A stretch of 64,000 bases of DNA from Methylaequor sp045563055 (GTDB taxonomy: Bacteria; Pseudomonadota; Alphaproteobacteria; Methylaequorales; Methylaequoraceae): NCBI GenBank assembly GCA_045563055.1, contig JBJKUR010000011.1, positions 1 to 64,000 on the forward strand, written 5' to 3'. The notes beneath the pieces are model-generated. The model worked only from the letters and a program-made list of their open reading frames with translations, searched no databases and was not told where the DNA came from. Shown here in pieces: positions 9,255 to 18,242 of this stretch (within the stretch, counting starts at the first letter, position 1; each line of letters starts with the position of its first letter). Position numbers and translations under genes: made by a program.

Positions 9255-10060
9255 TATACTACTGGGTGTTGATTTCTATTAAAAGTTGGTGTTTTTTCTA
9301 AAAAATAGTAAATATTATCATTTAACAATTCAACTCCAATTTCAAATGTTGGTCGCATAGATAGAGTCCTGATATGGATGTCATTAATTTTTATTTCTTT
9401 TAATACATTTCTTTTTTTTAAGATTTTTTCAAAGTTTTCTAAATTGTATTTAAAATTTAAATATTTATATCTCAAATAACAAGTTGATTGATTTAAAATT
9501 TTTTTTCCACCAGAGTAAATTGGAGTTTTGCATAGTTTTGAATATAAATAAGGAACATCACACTTTGACTCTATGTATCTTATAAAAGTCATGCTGTCTA
9601 AATCGCAATTTATTAAAACTATTTTAGAGTTTAGTTTGAATAATCTATCCCAGCTTGAATCAGATCCAAAAGATGAAATTGATTTAGATGAAGAAATATA
9701 TTTAGACTTAGCCCCAATTGTAGAAATATTATAGCCTGGGTTAAAAGATCTCACTCTTTTCTTTCTAGACAGGACTTCACCCGGCAAAGCTCCTAGTAAT
9801 TTTGTATAATCATTTTTAAAAGTATCAAACTTTTCTTTCCTGTTAATGTAACTATAATTAAAAGTTGGAACACTAAGTGTTCCATTTTTGCCTAGAAGAT
9901 TGAGAATGCAATCTACTATTATTTTTGGAATCTCATTGATTTCTTTATTTTTTATAAGGCCTAGTCCGATAATTGAACAATGCACGATGACTATATCATT
10001 TTCAACAATTCCAGATAGATTTAGTGATTGTTTAAGCTCCTCCTCACTAAAAAATTGCAT
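9254..10060 (-). CDS. AAC(3)-family N-acyltransferase
   Basis: 268 residues, related to aminoglycoside N3-acetyltransferases (Antibiotic_NAT family). Visible landmarks are IVHCSIIGLGLI, NGTLSVPTFNYSY, and the core around GALPGEVLSRKK and SFNPGYNISTIG. In glycan and natural-product clusters this fold transfers acyl groups to sugar amines, and some members take the acyl group from a carrier protein. It shares one base with the adenylation gene and lies 2 bases from the aminomutase-like gene. I infer that it moves the carrier-bound acid to an amino sugar. Antibiotic resistance is a less likely role in this context. Confidence 0.75.
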   Translation of the reverse strand: MQFFSEEELKQSLNLSGIVENDIVIVHCSIIGLGLIKNKEINEIPKIIVDCILNLLGKNGTLSVPTFNYSYINRKEKFDTFKNDYTKLLGALPGEVLSRKKRVRSFNPGYNISTIGAKSKYISSSKSISSFGSDSSWDRLFKLNSKIVLINCDLDSMTFIRYIESKCDVPYLYSKLCKTPIYSGGKKILNQSTCYLRYKYLNFKYNLENFEKILKKRNVLKEIKINDIHIRTLSMRPTFEIGVELLNDNIYYFLEKTPTFNRNQHPVV

Positions 10061-10062
10061 TA

Positions 10063-11154
10063 TTAGTCATCTCCATCAAGGTACCATGTTAACATTTCCC
10101 CATTTTCATTAACTTTAACACTTGATGGTTTTTTCCATGTTGGGTTCCATTTTATTCTGTTATTATAATTGAACCCAGATTTCAAAAGCAAATAATTTTT
10201 TTTTCTTTTAACAATACTGTCCTGATATATAACAATTTTACCAATGTCACTGAGAACGCTAAACTTTGGCTTAGATCTTCCAGAAAACTCACCAGAACTC
10301 GAAATATTATTAACTAATTGAAGTCCTTTCTTTAATGACGTTCTATGATGACTCATACCCCGCATTGGTATAGCATGAAAGAGATAGTGAGATTCAATAT
10401 CTAAATCTCTCAGTATAGAATATAACTCTATGAGGGTGTCAATATTATCATTCACTCCTTTTAGAAGAGGATTTTGGTTGTAAATTCTAGCACCAACATT
10501 CTGTAACTTTTTTATTGATTCAATAGATTCTTCCCAGAATTCTATTGGATGACAAACGTTTATCCCTATTTCAAATTTTAACTGTTTATAACTTGAAAAT
10601 AAGTCGAGCATTTTGTCATTGATTCTAAAAGGATCTTGAAAAGGGACTCTTGTTCCTATCCTTACTATCCTGATATTAGAAGAGTTTTTGATAATACTAT
10701 CAAATGTATATTTGAGAAGTGGGAGTGTCATTAAAGGATCTCCACCAGTTATAAGCACTTCGTTAACATCATCACGAATATCTTCAGAACCTAGATATTC
10801 TGTAGCTAGATCGATATCTTCATACTTCATTGTCTTAATGGGGTATTGGCCCCTCAAACACCACCTGCAATGAGCTGCGCAGACTGTTGAAGGCTCCAAA
10901 AGGACTGTTTTCTTATAGAGTCTTTCGACACCTTTTAAAAATCTATTTTTAAATATGACGTTTAACTCTGATTGATAGTGCCTGCCTCTTTCTTCATCAA
11001 CAATAACTTCTTCACTATTATCGTATAGATATTGACGGGCCACAGCATTGAATTGCTCACTACGCTCGCCAAATTCATTTCTAATTTTCTCTAACTTTCC
11101 TTTGAGAAAAGGAGAAACCAACTCTTTAAAATTTCCGTCTCTAGTTCCTGCCAT
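10063..11154 (-). CDS. KamA-family radical SAM enzyme (lysine 2,3-aminomutase-like)
   Basis: 363 residues. The cluster motif CAAHCRWC (C-x3-C-x2-C) near residue 92 binds the SAM-coordinated 4Fe-4S cluster. ITGGDPL, GTRVPF and NQNPLLKGVNDN match the KamA/EpmB core. The PGGGGK sequence that holds the PLP lysine in classical lysine 2,3-aminomutase is not seen; SGRSKPKF occupies that region, so the PLP lysine is uncertain. Family enzymes move an alpha-amino group to the beta position. It overlaps the PhyH-like dioxygenase gene by 14 bases. The length, shorter than classical KamA (about 416), is close to EpmB, but the context is a carrier-protein cassette, not translation. Confidence 0.8.
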   Translation of the reverse strand: MAGTRDGNFKELVSPFLKGKLEKIRNEFGERSEQFNAVARQYLYDNSEEVIVDEERGRHYQSELNVIFKNRFLKGVERLYKKTVLLEPSTVCAAHCRWCLRGQYPIKTMKYEDIDLATEYLGSEDIRDDVNEVLITGGDPLMTLPLLKYTFDSIIKNSSNIRIVRIGTRVPFQDPFRINDKMLDLFSSYKQLKFEIGINVCHPIEFWEESIESIKKLQNVGARIYNQNPLLKGVNDNIDTLIELYSILRDLDIESHYLFHAIPMRGMSHHRTSLKKGLQLVNNISSSGEFSGRSKPKFSVLSDIGKIVIYQDSIVKRKKNYLLLKSGFNYNNRIKWNPTWKKPSSVKVNENGEMLTWYLDGDD

Positions 11155-11962
11155 TTGATAAATAAAATAAATTATTAAGTTTGTCCCAATCTAAAAGATT
11201 TTCAGCACCTTGTCTAGAATCTGTTCCAATCAATTCATTGGAAAAAGGGATTGAAGCAAATCCAAGTAGAATTTTTTCTTCAATACTTAGCTTGTTGAAT
11301 ATTTTCTTCTCTAGGGTTTTAGGTATATCAAATCTTTGTTTGACCCACCATCTTTGGAAAGTAGCGATAACAACCCAATTGGAACTATCAGATGGAAGTG
11401 CTCCATGCCATAGTCTGCTATCCCATATTAAAATATCACCCTTGTCAGCTTCAATTTTTTCAAATTCATTAGAGTCTCTTTTAGCAAACTTTCCAGATCT
11501 GTGACTTCTTGGAACAATAATAGTGCAGCCTTCGTTGACAGACCTTTTTTCAAGTACAAATGCAACTTGAAGCATCCAAGTATTTTCTCCATCGCTAGGC
11601 ATCCATGAATCAATATGAAGAGATAGAGGGTCCCCGCTTTTTCTAGCAATTAACTCACCTAAAATAAAGTTTTTAGAAATATTATTCCTGTAGTTTTGAT
11701 CATTCAGCAGTGACCCAAGAATGTCATTCAGGATAGTAATATTTAGGAACTTAACAAAATAAATATCTTTATTCTGCAAGTTAAATATTTGTTTATCCTT
11801 TTTTCTTATGTCACTAAAACCAGGGTAAAAATCATTTTTATGGGATTCGGATATCTTCTTTATTTTTAGAATTAGATTTTTCACAACATTGTCTTCAAGT
11901 GCATTTTTGATGACTGTAAAACCTTTTTCCTTTATACTTTCTAAATGAGTTTCACTTTCCAT
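11141..11962 (-). CDS. phytanoyl-CoA dioxygenase (PhyH) family oxygenase
   Basis: 273 residues, non-haem Fe(II)/2-oxoglutarate dioxygenase fold. The HxD part of the iron site is SLHIDSWMP, and the distal histidine is in WDSRLWHGALPSD. GCTIIVPRSHRSGKF lies between them, as in PhyH proteins. It is the first gene of the cassette and is divergent from the pseB-like gene 92 bases away. Family members hydroxylate small acids, including carrier-bound or free amino acids. I infer hydroxylation of the acid handled by the downstream enzymes. Confidence 0.83.
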   Translation of the reverse strand: MESETHLESIKEKGFTVIKNALEDNVVKNLILKIKKISESHKNDFYPGFSDIRKKDKQIFNLQNKDIYFVKFLNITILNDILGSLLNDQNYRNNISKNFILGELIARKSGDPLSLHIDSWMPSDGENTWMLQVAFVLEKRSVNEGCTIIVPRSHRSGKFAKRDSNEFEKIEADKGDILIWDSRLWHGALPSDSSNWVVIATFQRWWVKQRFDIPKTLEKKIFNKLSIEEKILLGFASIPFSNELIGTDSRQGAENLLDWDKLNNLFYLSNGRN

Positions 11963-12054
11963 AATTAACTTTTAATCTTGTTCTCTTTATTTTACAATTG
12001 AAAACTAAATTTGTAGTGTAGTATATATTAAAAAAAACCCGAATACATTTATCA

Positions 12055-13047
12055 ATGAAAAATCATAGTTCTTTTTTAGTTACAGGCGGAACAGGAACCT
12101 TTGGAAAGGAAATCACCAAAAAACTAATTAAATATCCAAAAATTAAACGAATTGTTATTTTCTCTCGTGATGAGCAAAAACAGTATGAAATGCGAGAAAA
12201 TATAAGCGACCCAGAGGGAAAGTTAAGATTTTTTATTGGAGACGTAAGAGATAAAGAACGGTTAAGTATAGCCATGATGAATGTTGAAGTAGTAATACAT
12301 GCTGCTGCAATGAAAATTGTTGAGACTTCAGAATATAATCCTTTTGAATGTGTAAAAACAAACATTCATGGTGCCGAAAATGTTGTTGTTTCATCATTAG
12401 AAAATAGTATTAAGAAAGTAATAGCTCTTTCAACAGACAAAGCATGTAACCCAATAAATCTTTATGGAGCTACCAAACTGGCTTCTGATAAAATTTTTGT
12501 GGCAGCTAACAATCTTTCTGGAAACAGGAATACAATTTTTTCAGTTGTTCGATATGGTAACGTTTTAGGTTCTCGAGGAAGTATAATTCCAATCATCAAT
12601 AAAGCACTGGAAGCAAATAAAAAAAAATTCTATTTAACTGACCCACAAATGACAAGATTCGCTATAACAATAGATCAAGGTGTTGACTTTGTTTTAAAGA
12701 TTATAGGGTTGATGAATGGTGGAGAAATTTTTGTTCCCAAAATACCTAGCTTCAAAGTCAAAGATCTGATGGAGGTCATGGTCAATAAAAAATATATACA
12801 AATTTCAGGAATAAGACCAGGTGAGAAAATTCATGAAATGTTGATATCTCTAGATGATGCACGAAATACATATGAAAATAAAGATTTTTTTGTAATCAAA
12901 CCTCAGTTAATACTCTCAAGAAAAAAAGAAAGAAGATCTATATATAAAAAAGCAACCCCCAAAACTTTTATTTACAGTAGTAATAAAAATGAGAAATGGC
13001 TATTAAAAAAAGATCTAATGAAAATGTTAAAATCATTAAAAATTTAA
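12055..13047 (+). CDS. pseB: UDP-N-acetylglucosamine 4,6-dehydratase, PseB-like
   Basis: 330 residues, extended short-chain dehydrogenase fold. It has the nucleotide loop VTGGTGTFGKE, then FSRDEQKQYEM typical of PseB/FlaA1-type dehydratases. LYGATKLASDK supplies the YxxxK pair, and RYGNVLGSRGS is also conserved. The family converts UDP-GlcNAc to a 4-keto-6-deoxy sugar, the first step to pseudaminic acid and related diamino sugars. No PseC/LegC aminotransferase or partner N-acetyltransferase is visible in this window, so the downstream route is incomplete here. It is followed after four bases by a peptidase-like gene. Confidence 0.85.
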   Translation: MKNHSSFLVTGGTGTFGKEITKKLIKYPKIKRIVIFSRDEQKQYEMRENISDPEGKLRFFIGDVRDKERLSIAMMNVEVVIHAAAMKIVETSEYNPFECVKTNIHGAENVVVSSLENSIKKVIALSTDKACNPINLYGATKLASDKIFVAANNLSGNRNTIFSVVRYGNVLGSRGSIIPIINKALEANKKKFYLTDPQMTRFAITIDQGVDFVLKIIGLMNGGEIFVPKIPSFKVKDLMEVMVNKKYIQISGIRPGEKIHEMLISLDDARNTYENKDFFVIKPQLILSRKKERRSIYKKATPKTFIYSSNKNEKWLLKKDLMKMLKSLKI

Positions 13048-13051
13048 ATTA

Positions 13052-14326
13052 ATGAGTTTTCCAATAAAATCCTGGATAAAAAAAATTTTTCCTTTCTGTA
13101 GATCTATAACTGGAGAGGGTTTAGAAAAAACTCTCGCTTTTATAAGTGAGAAGGTCCCTGATTTAAAAATTATAAAGTTTAAAACTGGTTTAAAAGTTTT
13201 TGATTGGAAGATCCCAAAAGTATGGAACATAAAAGATGCTTACATTGAAAACGAAAAAGGAGAGAAGTATGCAAAACTTTCAAAAAGTAACTTGCATGTT
13301 GTGAGTTACTCATCTCCTATAAATAAGTATATGTCAAGAGATCAACTTGAAAAAAAAATTTTTACTCATCCCAAGATTCCAGAGGCAATTCCATATATTA
13401 CATCATATTATAAAGAGGATTGGGGATTTTGTATGAGTGAGCTTGAAAAGAATAAAATGAAAGGAAAAAAGTTCAAAGTATTTATTGATTCAGACTTTTC
13501 AAATGGATACTTGAAACTTGGAGAATGTGAGATTGTTGGAAGGAAAAAAAAAGAGATTTTTTTTTCAACCAATATCTGTCATCCATCTATGGCTAATAAT
13601 GAGCTATCAGGACCCATGGTTCAATTAGCATTGATCTTATATTTAAAAAAAAATTATCCAAAACCTAATTACAGTTATAGATTTGTGTTTCTACCTGAGA
13701 CCATTGGTTCAATTGCGTATTTATCAAAAAAAATAAATCATCTTAAAAAAAATGTAATTTCTGGTTTTACTTTATCATGTGTTGGTGATGATAGGAATTT
13801 TAGTATTATCGAATCTAGGAATGGAGATCAACTTTCTGATAAAGCTCTCAAATCGTCTCTAATAAATGAAAATCATAAGATATTCTCATACTTGGAAAGA
13901 GGGTCAGATGAGAGACAATATTGTTGGCCTGGAGTTGATTTGCCAGTTACTGGTTTTTGCAGAACAAAATATGGAGAATTTAAAGAATATCATACAAGTT
14001 TAGATAATTTATCACTTATAAATGAAAACGGACTTAATAAATCCTTCGAAAAACTAGCTACCATTATTGATGCTTTTGAATTGGGTATATATCCAAAAAC
14101 AATCCATCTGTGTGAGCCGAACTTATCGAATTATGACTTATACCCAACTATGGGAAAAGTAAATAATAGATACAATAAGAATATAAAAAATCTTATTAAT
14201 TTATTAGCTTATTGCGATGGAAAGTTAAGTGTTTTTGAGATTGCTAATAAAATAAATTATCCATTACAAAATTTGTTACAGGACTTAAAAAAATTAAGTA
14301 AAAAAAAAATCTTAAAACTTTCATAA
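13052..14326 (+). CDS. DUF4910/DUF2172-type M28-like aminopeptidase protein
   Basis: 424 residues. The start PFCRSITGEGLEKTL, the metal-site region NICHPSMANNELSGPM, FLPETIGSIAYL and the late motif HTSLDN match the DUF4910 aminopeptidase-like family, which resembles zinc peptidases. The C-terminal 70 residues (YCDGKLSVFEIANKIN onward) look like a small winged-helix domain, also usual in the family. Members are often encoded in surface-glycan clusters next to nonulosonate genes, and their true substrate is not settled. Here the gene lies between the PseB-like dehydratase and an ABC exporter. Confidence 0.75.
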   Translation: MSFPIKSWIKKIFPFCRSITGEGLEKTLAFISEKVPDLKIIKFKTGLKVFDWKIPKVWNIKDAYIENEKGEKYAKLSKSNLHVVSYSSPINKYMSRDQLEKKIFTHPKIPEAIPYITSYYKEDWGFCMSELEKNKMKGKKFKVFIDSDFSNGYLKLGECEIVGRKKKEIFFSTNICHPSMANNELSGPMVQLALILYLKKNYPKPNYSYRFVFLPETIGSIAYLSKKINHLKKNVISGFTLSCVGDDRNFSIIESRNGDQLSDKALKSSLINENHKIFSYLERGSDERQYCWPGVDLPVTGFCRTKYGEFKEYHTSLDNLSLINENGLNKSFEKLATIIDAFELGIYPKTIHLCEPNLSNYDLYPTMGKVNNRYNKNIKNLINLLAYCDGKLSVFEIANKINYPLQNLLQDLKKLSKKKILKLS

Positions 14327-14419
14327 GAATATAATTTTTTAAATAGAATTTCGTTCTGTTTAAAACTAAAAGAAAAAGTAGTAATTGAAATAGGAAACAC
14401 TTAAAATCTTTATGCACGA

Positions 14420-16099
14420 ATGTCTTTAATAACCAACTATAAAAATTTTTTTACTAATATTGTTCAGTTTAAACAATTTTCAGAATCACGTAATGTTGAG
14501 ATAGCAAAAATTTTAATAATTTATACGGTTGCATTGATTGTAGACCTGCTAACTTTGATGGTTCTTACTCCATTATTAGAATTTTTTTTTAATGATTCAT
14601 CAATCACCATGACACGAAAAATCGAAAATTTATTATCTATGAAGCTAACTCCAGAGATTTTATTAATTTCAATCATTATATTAAGTTTGTCTCGCGCTAT
14701 TTTAAATGTCTTTGCCGGTTACAAAGTGGCAGAGTTTGTTGAAGACATAAAAATTAGGAAAAGAAATAAGGTTTTGAATTTACTAAAAACTCTCAAAATT
14801 GAGAATTATCAAAAAATAGCAAGTGGGACAATTCTGAACACTTTGATTCAAGAATTAAATCGTGTTGGGCAAATTTTTTCAGTTTTGTTTTCCTTTTTAA
14901 ACGGTTGTATCACTTTTGTAAGTTTTTTATATATATCAATGATGGTTTCATACAAAGTTACTTTCCTTGCAGTTTTTGTTAGCATTTTAAAGTTTTCGAT
15001 TATTTCAAAATTGACTAGTTCGACAACTGTATACGGAGAAATGTTTACTAAGGTAAGTGAGAAAATAAATTCTCAAATAGTCAGTTTGATTTCAAGTATG
15101 AAGACATTAAAAGTTCTTGGGAGATTTGAATATGCAAAAAAAAAAATATATGATTCTTTTGTTCAGAATAAAGATATTACTCAAAAATTTATTTTTTTTA
15201 AGGGTTTAGCAAGTCACCTGGACGAATTATTTAATGTGATAGTATTAGTTTCTCTACTAGTAATATCAAAATACTATTTTAATATCTCAATAGCAGAATT
15301 GGGGGTGGTTTTTTTCTGTTTTAATAGAATGCTTAGAAGTATTTCTATTTTTCAAAAAATAAATATTACTATCAGATCTGAAAAATTCTCTTTTATTAAT
15401 ATAAATAATTTTCTATTGCATTGGGGGGAGAATAAAGAAAAAAATGGAAGAATAAAACGATCATTTAAACAATTCATTGAATTTGAGAATGTTAGTTACA
15501 GTCTTGATAAGAGCAAGATAATAAAAAATATTAATTTAAAACTTAAAAAAAATAAATTTTACATGATTTATGGAAAGTCGGGAATTGGAAAAAGTATTTT
15601 TTTAGATTTACTTTTAGGAATAAGGTCTCCAGATAGTGGAAAAATTTTTTATGACAAAGCAGATTTAAATGATATCGATAAAAATTACCTGTATAGAAGG
15701 ATAGGTTATGTTTCTACAGACAATCACTTGTTTGGAAATCATATTAAGGAGTCAATTGAATTGGGTGCTAAAATATCTAAAAGTAAATTTAATGATTTGA
15801 TGGATAATTTTTTGATTAATGAGTTCTTAAAAAGTCCAGATCAAAGAATTTATGATCAAAAAAATAATTTTTCATCTGGACAAATTCAGCGGATTGCAAT
15901 AGCACGGGGATTTATTAACGCTAAAGATATTTTGGTTCTTGATGAGGCTACTGCCAATTTGGATGGAAAATTTGAGGATAAAATATTTAAAAATATCAAT
16001 TTATTAAAAAAACAACTAACTATAGTATTAGTAACCCATAATAAAAATCTTTCGAAATTTGCTGATAAATGTATAAACTTTGAAGAGATAAATAGATGA
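14420..16099 (+). CDS. ABC transporter, fused membrane and ATPase domains (MsbA-like)
   Basis: 559 residues, half-transporter that should act as a dimer in the inner membrane. About five to six hydrophobic segments occupy the first 320 residues. The ATPase domain has Walker A GKSGIGKS (around residue 390), the signature region NNFSSGQIQRIAIARGF, Walker B ILVLDEATANLD and the H-loop VTHNK. The signature begins SSGQ rather than LSGGQ, a tolerated variant. Position within the nonulosonate genes, with a 4-base overlap onto neuB, suggests export of a lipid-linked glycan or glycolipid. Confidence 0.85.
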   Translation: MSLITNYKNFFTNIVQFKQFSESRNVEIAKILIIYTVALIVDLLTLMVLTPLLEFFFNDSSITMTRKIENLLSMKLTPEILLISIIILSLSRAILNVFAGYKVAEFVEDIKIRKRNKVLNLLKTLKIENYQKIASGTILNTLIQELNRVGQIFSVLFSFLNGCITFVSFLYISMMVSYKVTFLAVFVSILKFSIISKLTSSTTVYGEMFTKVSEKINSQIVSLISSMKTLKVLGRFEYAKKKIYDSFVQNKDITQKFIFFKGLASHLDELFNVIVLVSLLVISKYYFNISIAELGVVFFCFNRMLRSISIFQKINITIRSEKFSFININNFLLHWGENKEKNGRIKRSFKQFIEFENVSYSLDKSKIIKNINLKLKKNKFYMIYGKSGIGKSIFLDLLLGIRSPDSGKIFYDKADLNDIDKNYLYRRIGYVSTDNHLFGNHIKESIELGAKISKSKFNDLMDNFLINEFLKSPDQRIYDQKNNFSSGQIQRIAIARGFINAKDILVLDEATANLDGKFEDKIFKNINLLKKQLTIVLVTHNKNLSKFADKCINFEEINR

Positions 16100-17091
16100 C
16101 AGTAAAAATTATAGCAGAAATAGGATCGGTACATGATGGGTCTTTTGGTAATGCAATAAAATTAATTGATGAAAGTAAAAGGTCTGGAGCTGATTTTGTA
16201 AAATTTCAGTACCATATTGCGGAGCATGAATCATTAAAAAGTGCACCTTCACCCTCATATTTTTCTGAGGAAAGTAGATTCGATTACTTTAAAAGAACAT
16301 CATTTAGTCTTAGTCAGTGGTATAAACTCAAGGAATATGCAAAAAAAATAAAAATTGGATTTATGGTTTCACCTTTCTGCATTCGTGCAATTCAAAATTT
16401 AGAAAGAATTAATTGTCAAAATTACAAAGTTGCTTCCGGTGAAATAACTAATCTTCCACTATTAAAGAAATTAGTTAAAACAAAGAAAAGGATATTTCTA
16501 TCAACGGGTATGAGTAACTGGGAGGAAATAGATAGGGCTGTTAAAATATTAAAGAGTTCAAAAGATCTTATTATTTTTCAATGCTCTTCATTATATCCAT
16601 GCCCACCAGAGTATGCAGGTTTAAATAATATTGAATTAATGAAATCGAAGTATAATTTAAAAGTTGGCTTTTCTGACCATACGCAAGGTCATGTTGCTGC
16701 TTTGTTATCAGTTATGTTTGGAGCAAAATTCATAGAAAAACATGTTACTTTTTCAAAATCAATGTATGGTAGTGATGCCAAAAATGCATCAACTTTCGAC
16801 GAACTAAATTCATTAGTAAATGATATAAAATATTTGGGTAAACTTATAAATAACAATGTTAACAAAAATGACTTATCTTTATACAAAGAAATGCGTAAGA
16901 TTTTTTTCAAAAGTATTGTCACTAAAAGAAGATTAAAAACAGGGGATATTATTAAACCTTCTGATTTGACCTTAAAAAAGCCAGGTAATGGACTTTCAGC
17001 TGAGAAAATTCAGAATATAGTTGGGAAAAAAGTAAAAGTTGATATTGAAAAAGACACTATTCTTAAAAGAGAACATTATGAGAAAAATTAA
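16096..17091 (+). CDS. neuB: NeuB-family nonulosonate synthase
   Basis: 331 residues. The TIM-barrel N-terminal domain starts VKIIAEIGSVHDGSFGNAIK and contains KFQYHIAEHESL, YKVASGEITN, LSTGMS and GFSDHTQGHVAALL. The last 60 residues form an SAF antifreeze-like domain (SIVTKRRLKTGDII). The enzyme condenses PEP with an N-acyl hexosamine to a sialic-acid-like sugar. Instead of the common PGPDH motif near the active site it has MYGSDAKNAS, seen in a sub-branch of the family, so the exact sugar is uncertain. The gene is coupled to the ABC transporter (ATGA overlap) and to neuC (14-base overlap). Confidence 0.88.
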   Translation: MTVKIIAEIGSVHDGSFGNAIKLIDESKRSGADFVKFQYHIAEHESLKSAPSPSYFSEESRFDYFKRTSFSLSQWYKLKEYAKKIKIGFMVSPFCIRAIQNLERINCQNYKVASGEITNLPLLKKLVKTKKRIFLSTGMSNWEEIDRAVKILKSSKDLIIFQCSSLYPCPPEYAGLNNIELMKSKYNLKVGFSDHTQGHVAALLSVMFGAKFIEKHVTFSKSMYGSDAKNASTFDELNSLVNDIKYLGKLINNNVNKNDLSLYKEMRKIFFKSIVTKRRLKTGDIIKPSDLTLKKPGNGLSAEKIQNIVGKKVKVDIEKDTILKREHYEKN

Positions 17092-18241
17092 AAGAATTTG
17101 TGTGGTCATAGGTTCAAGAGCGAACTATAGTAGTATCAAATCACTTCTTGTAGAACTTAAGAAAGACGATTTTTTTCAGCTACAAATAGTAGTGGGATTT
17201 AGTGCTCTTATCGAAAACTACGGAAAGGTCAGTGACTTAATAGAAAGAGATGGCTTTAAAATTGATAGTTATATTTATGCACATCTCGATGGAGACCATA
17301 ATACAATGATGGCCAAAACTACAGGTCTAGGTATTATTGAATTATCAAGTGCATTTGAAAAACTTAAACCAGATTTAGTTTTCACCATAGGCGATAGATT
17401 TGAAACTTTGGCAACAGCGATAAGTGCTGCCTACATGAATATTCCATTAGCTCATACCATGGGAGGTGAAGTTTCGGGTAATCTAGATGAGAGTGTTAGG
17501 CATGCAATAACTAAATTGGCACACATTCATTTTCCAGCAAGTAAAGAATCCTATGATAGAATTATAAGGCTTGGTGAAGATAGAAAGTATGTTTGTTTGT
17601 CTGGTTGTCCAAGAATTGATTTAATTAAATTAATTTCGGATAAAAACGAATTTAATCCTGGCAAAGAGAGTATCACAGCGGGAGTAGGTGATAATATTGA
17701 TATTGACAAGGAATTTTCCATTGTTTTATACCACCCTGTAACCTCTGAAAATGATGAGACTTATAACCAAATGAATATAATACTAGAATGTTTAATAGAG
17801 TTTGATTTTCAGTCAATTATTTTATGGCCCAATGCAGATTTTGGAACCAATAAAATTGCCAAATCTATAAGAAAATTCAGAGAGAGAGAAAAGATGCGAG
17901 GTATTAGGTTTTTTAAAAATTTCAAATTTGAAGACTATATAAAGTTATTAAATATCACAAAGTGTCTGATTGGAAACTCTTCAAGTGGGATTCGAGATTG
18001 TGGATTCATTGGCACTCCAGTTGTTAACATTGGCTCCAGACAAAATTCTCGTGAAAGAAGTAAAAATGTATTTAACGTGAAATTTGAAAAAAAAGAAATA
18101 ATAAATGCAATAATAAAACAATCTAAAAGAGAAAAATTTAAGCCTAGTAATATCTATGGAGATGGTAAAGCTGCCATAAAAATAATAAATTTTCTAAAAA
18201 ACTTAAGCTCTATTCCAATTCAAAAAAAAATAGTCTTTTAG
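17078..18241 (+). CDS. neuC: UDP-N-acetylglucosamine 2-epimerase, hydrolysing (NeuC/LegG type)
   Basis: About 387 residues. I use ATG 17078, 14 bases inside neuB, because the product then begins MRKIKRICVVIGSRANYSS, the normal family N-terminus; the upstream TTG 17039 adds an atypical tail. GDRFETLATAISAAY, HTMGGEVSGNLDESVRHAITK and NSSSGIRDCGFIGTPVVNIG are the diagnostic blocks of hydrolysing 2-epimerases. It releases ManNAc (or a 6-deoxy diamino analogue) for NeuB. The order ABC exporter-neuB-neuC-neuA forms one operon. Confidence 0.9.
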   Translation: MRKIKRICVVIGSRANYSSIKSLLVELKKDDFFQLQIVVGFSALIENYGKVSDLIERDGFKIDSYIYAHLDGDHNTMMAKTTGLGIIELSSAFEKLKPDLVFTIGDRFETLATAISAAYMNIPLAHTMGGEVSGNLDESVRHAITKLAHIHFPASKESYDRIIRLGEDRKYVCLSGCPRIDLIKLISDKNEFNPGKESITAGVGDNIDIDKEFSIVLYHPVTSENDETYNQMNIILECLIEFDFQSIILWPNADFGTNKIAKSIRKFREREKMRGIRFFKNFKFEDYIKLLNITKCLIGNSSSGIRDCGFIGTPVVNIGSRQNSRERSKNVFNVKFEKKEIINAIIKQSKREKFKPSNIYGDGKAAIKIINFLKNLSSIPIQKKIVF

Positions 18242-18242
18242 A

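Noticed and set aside
9254..10060. Aminoglycoside resistance gene
   Set aside because: The family match is real, but the gene is coupled to a carrier protein, adenylation enzyme and aminomutase genes, so glycan or metabolite acylation is far more likely.
11998..12029. Possible sigma-70 promoter (TTGAAA ... TATATT) before the pseB-like gene
   Set aside because: The spacing is 20 bases to the better -10 and 18 to a poorer one. In such AT-rich DNA these hexamers are expected by chance.
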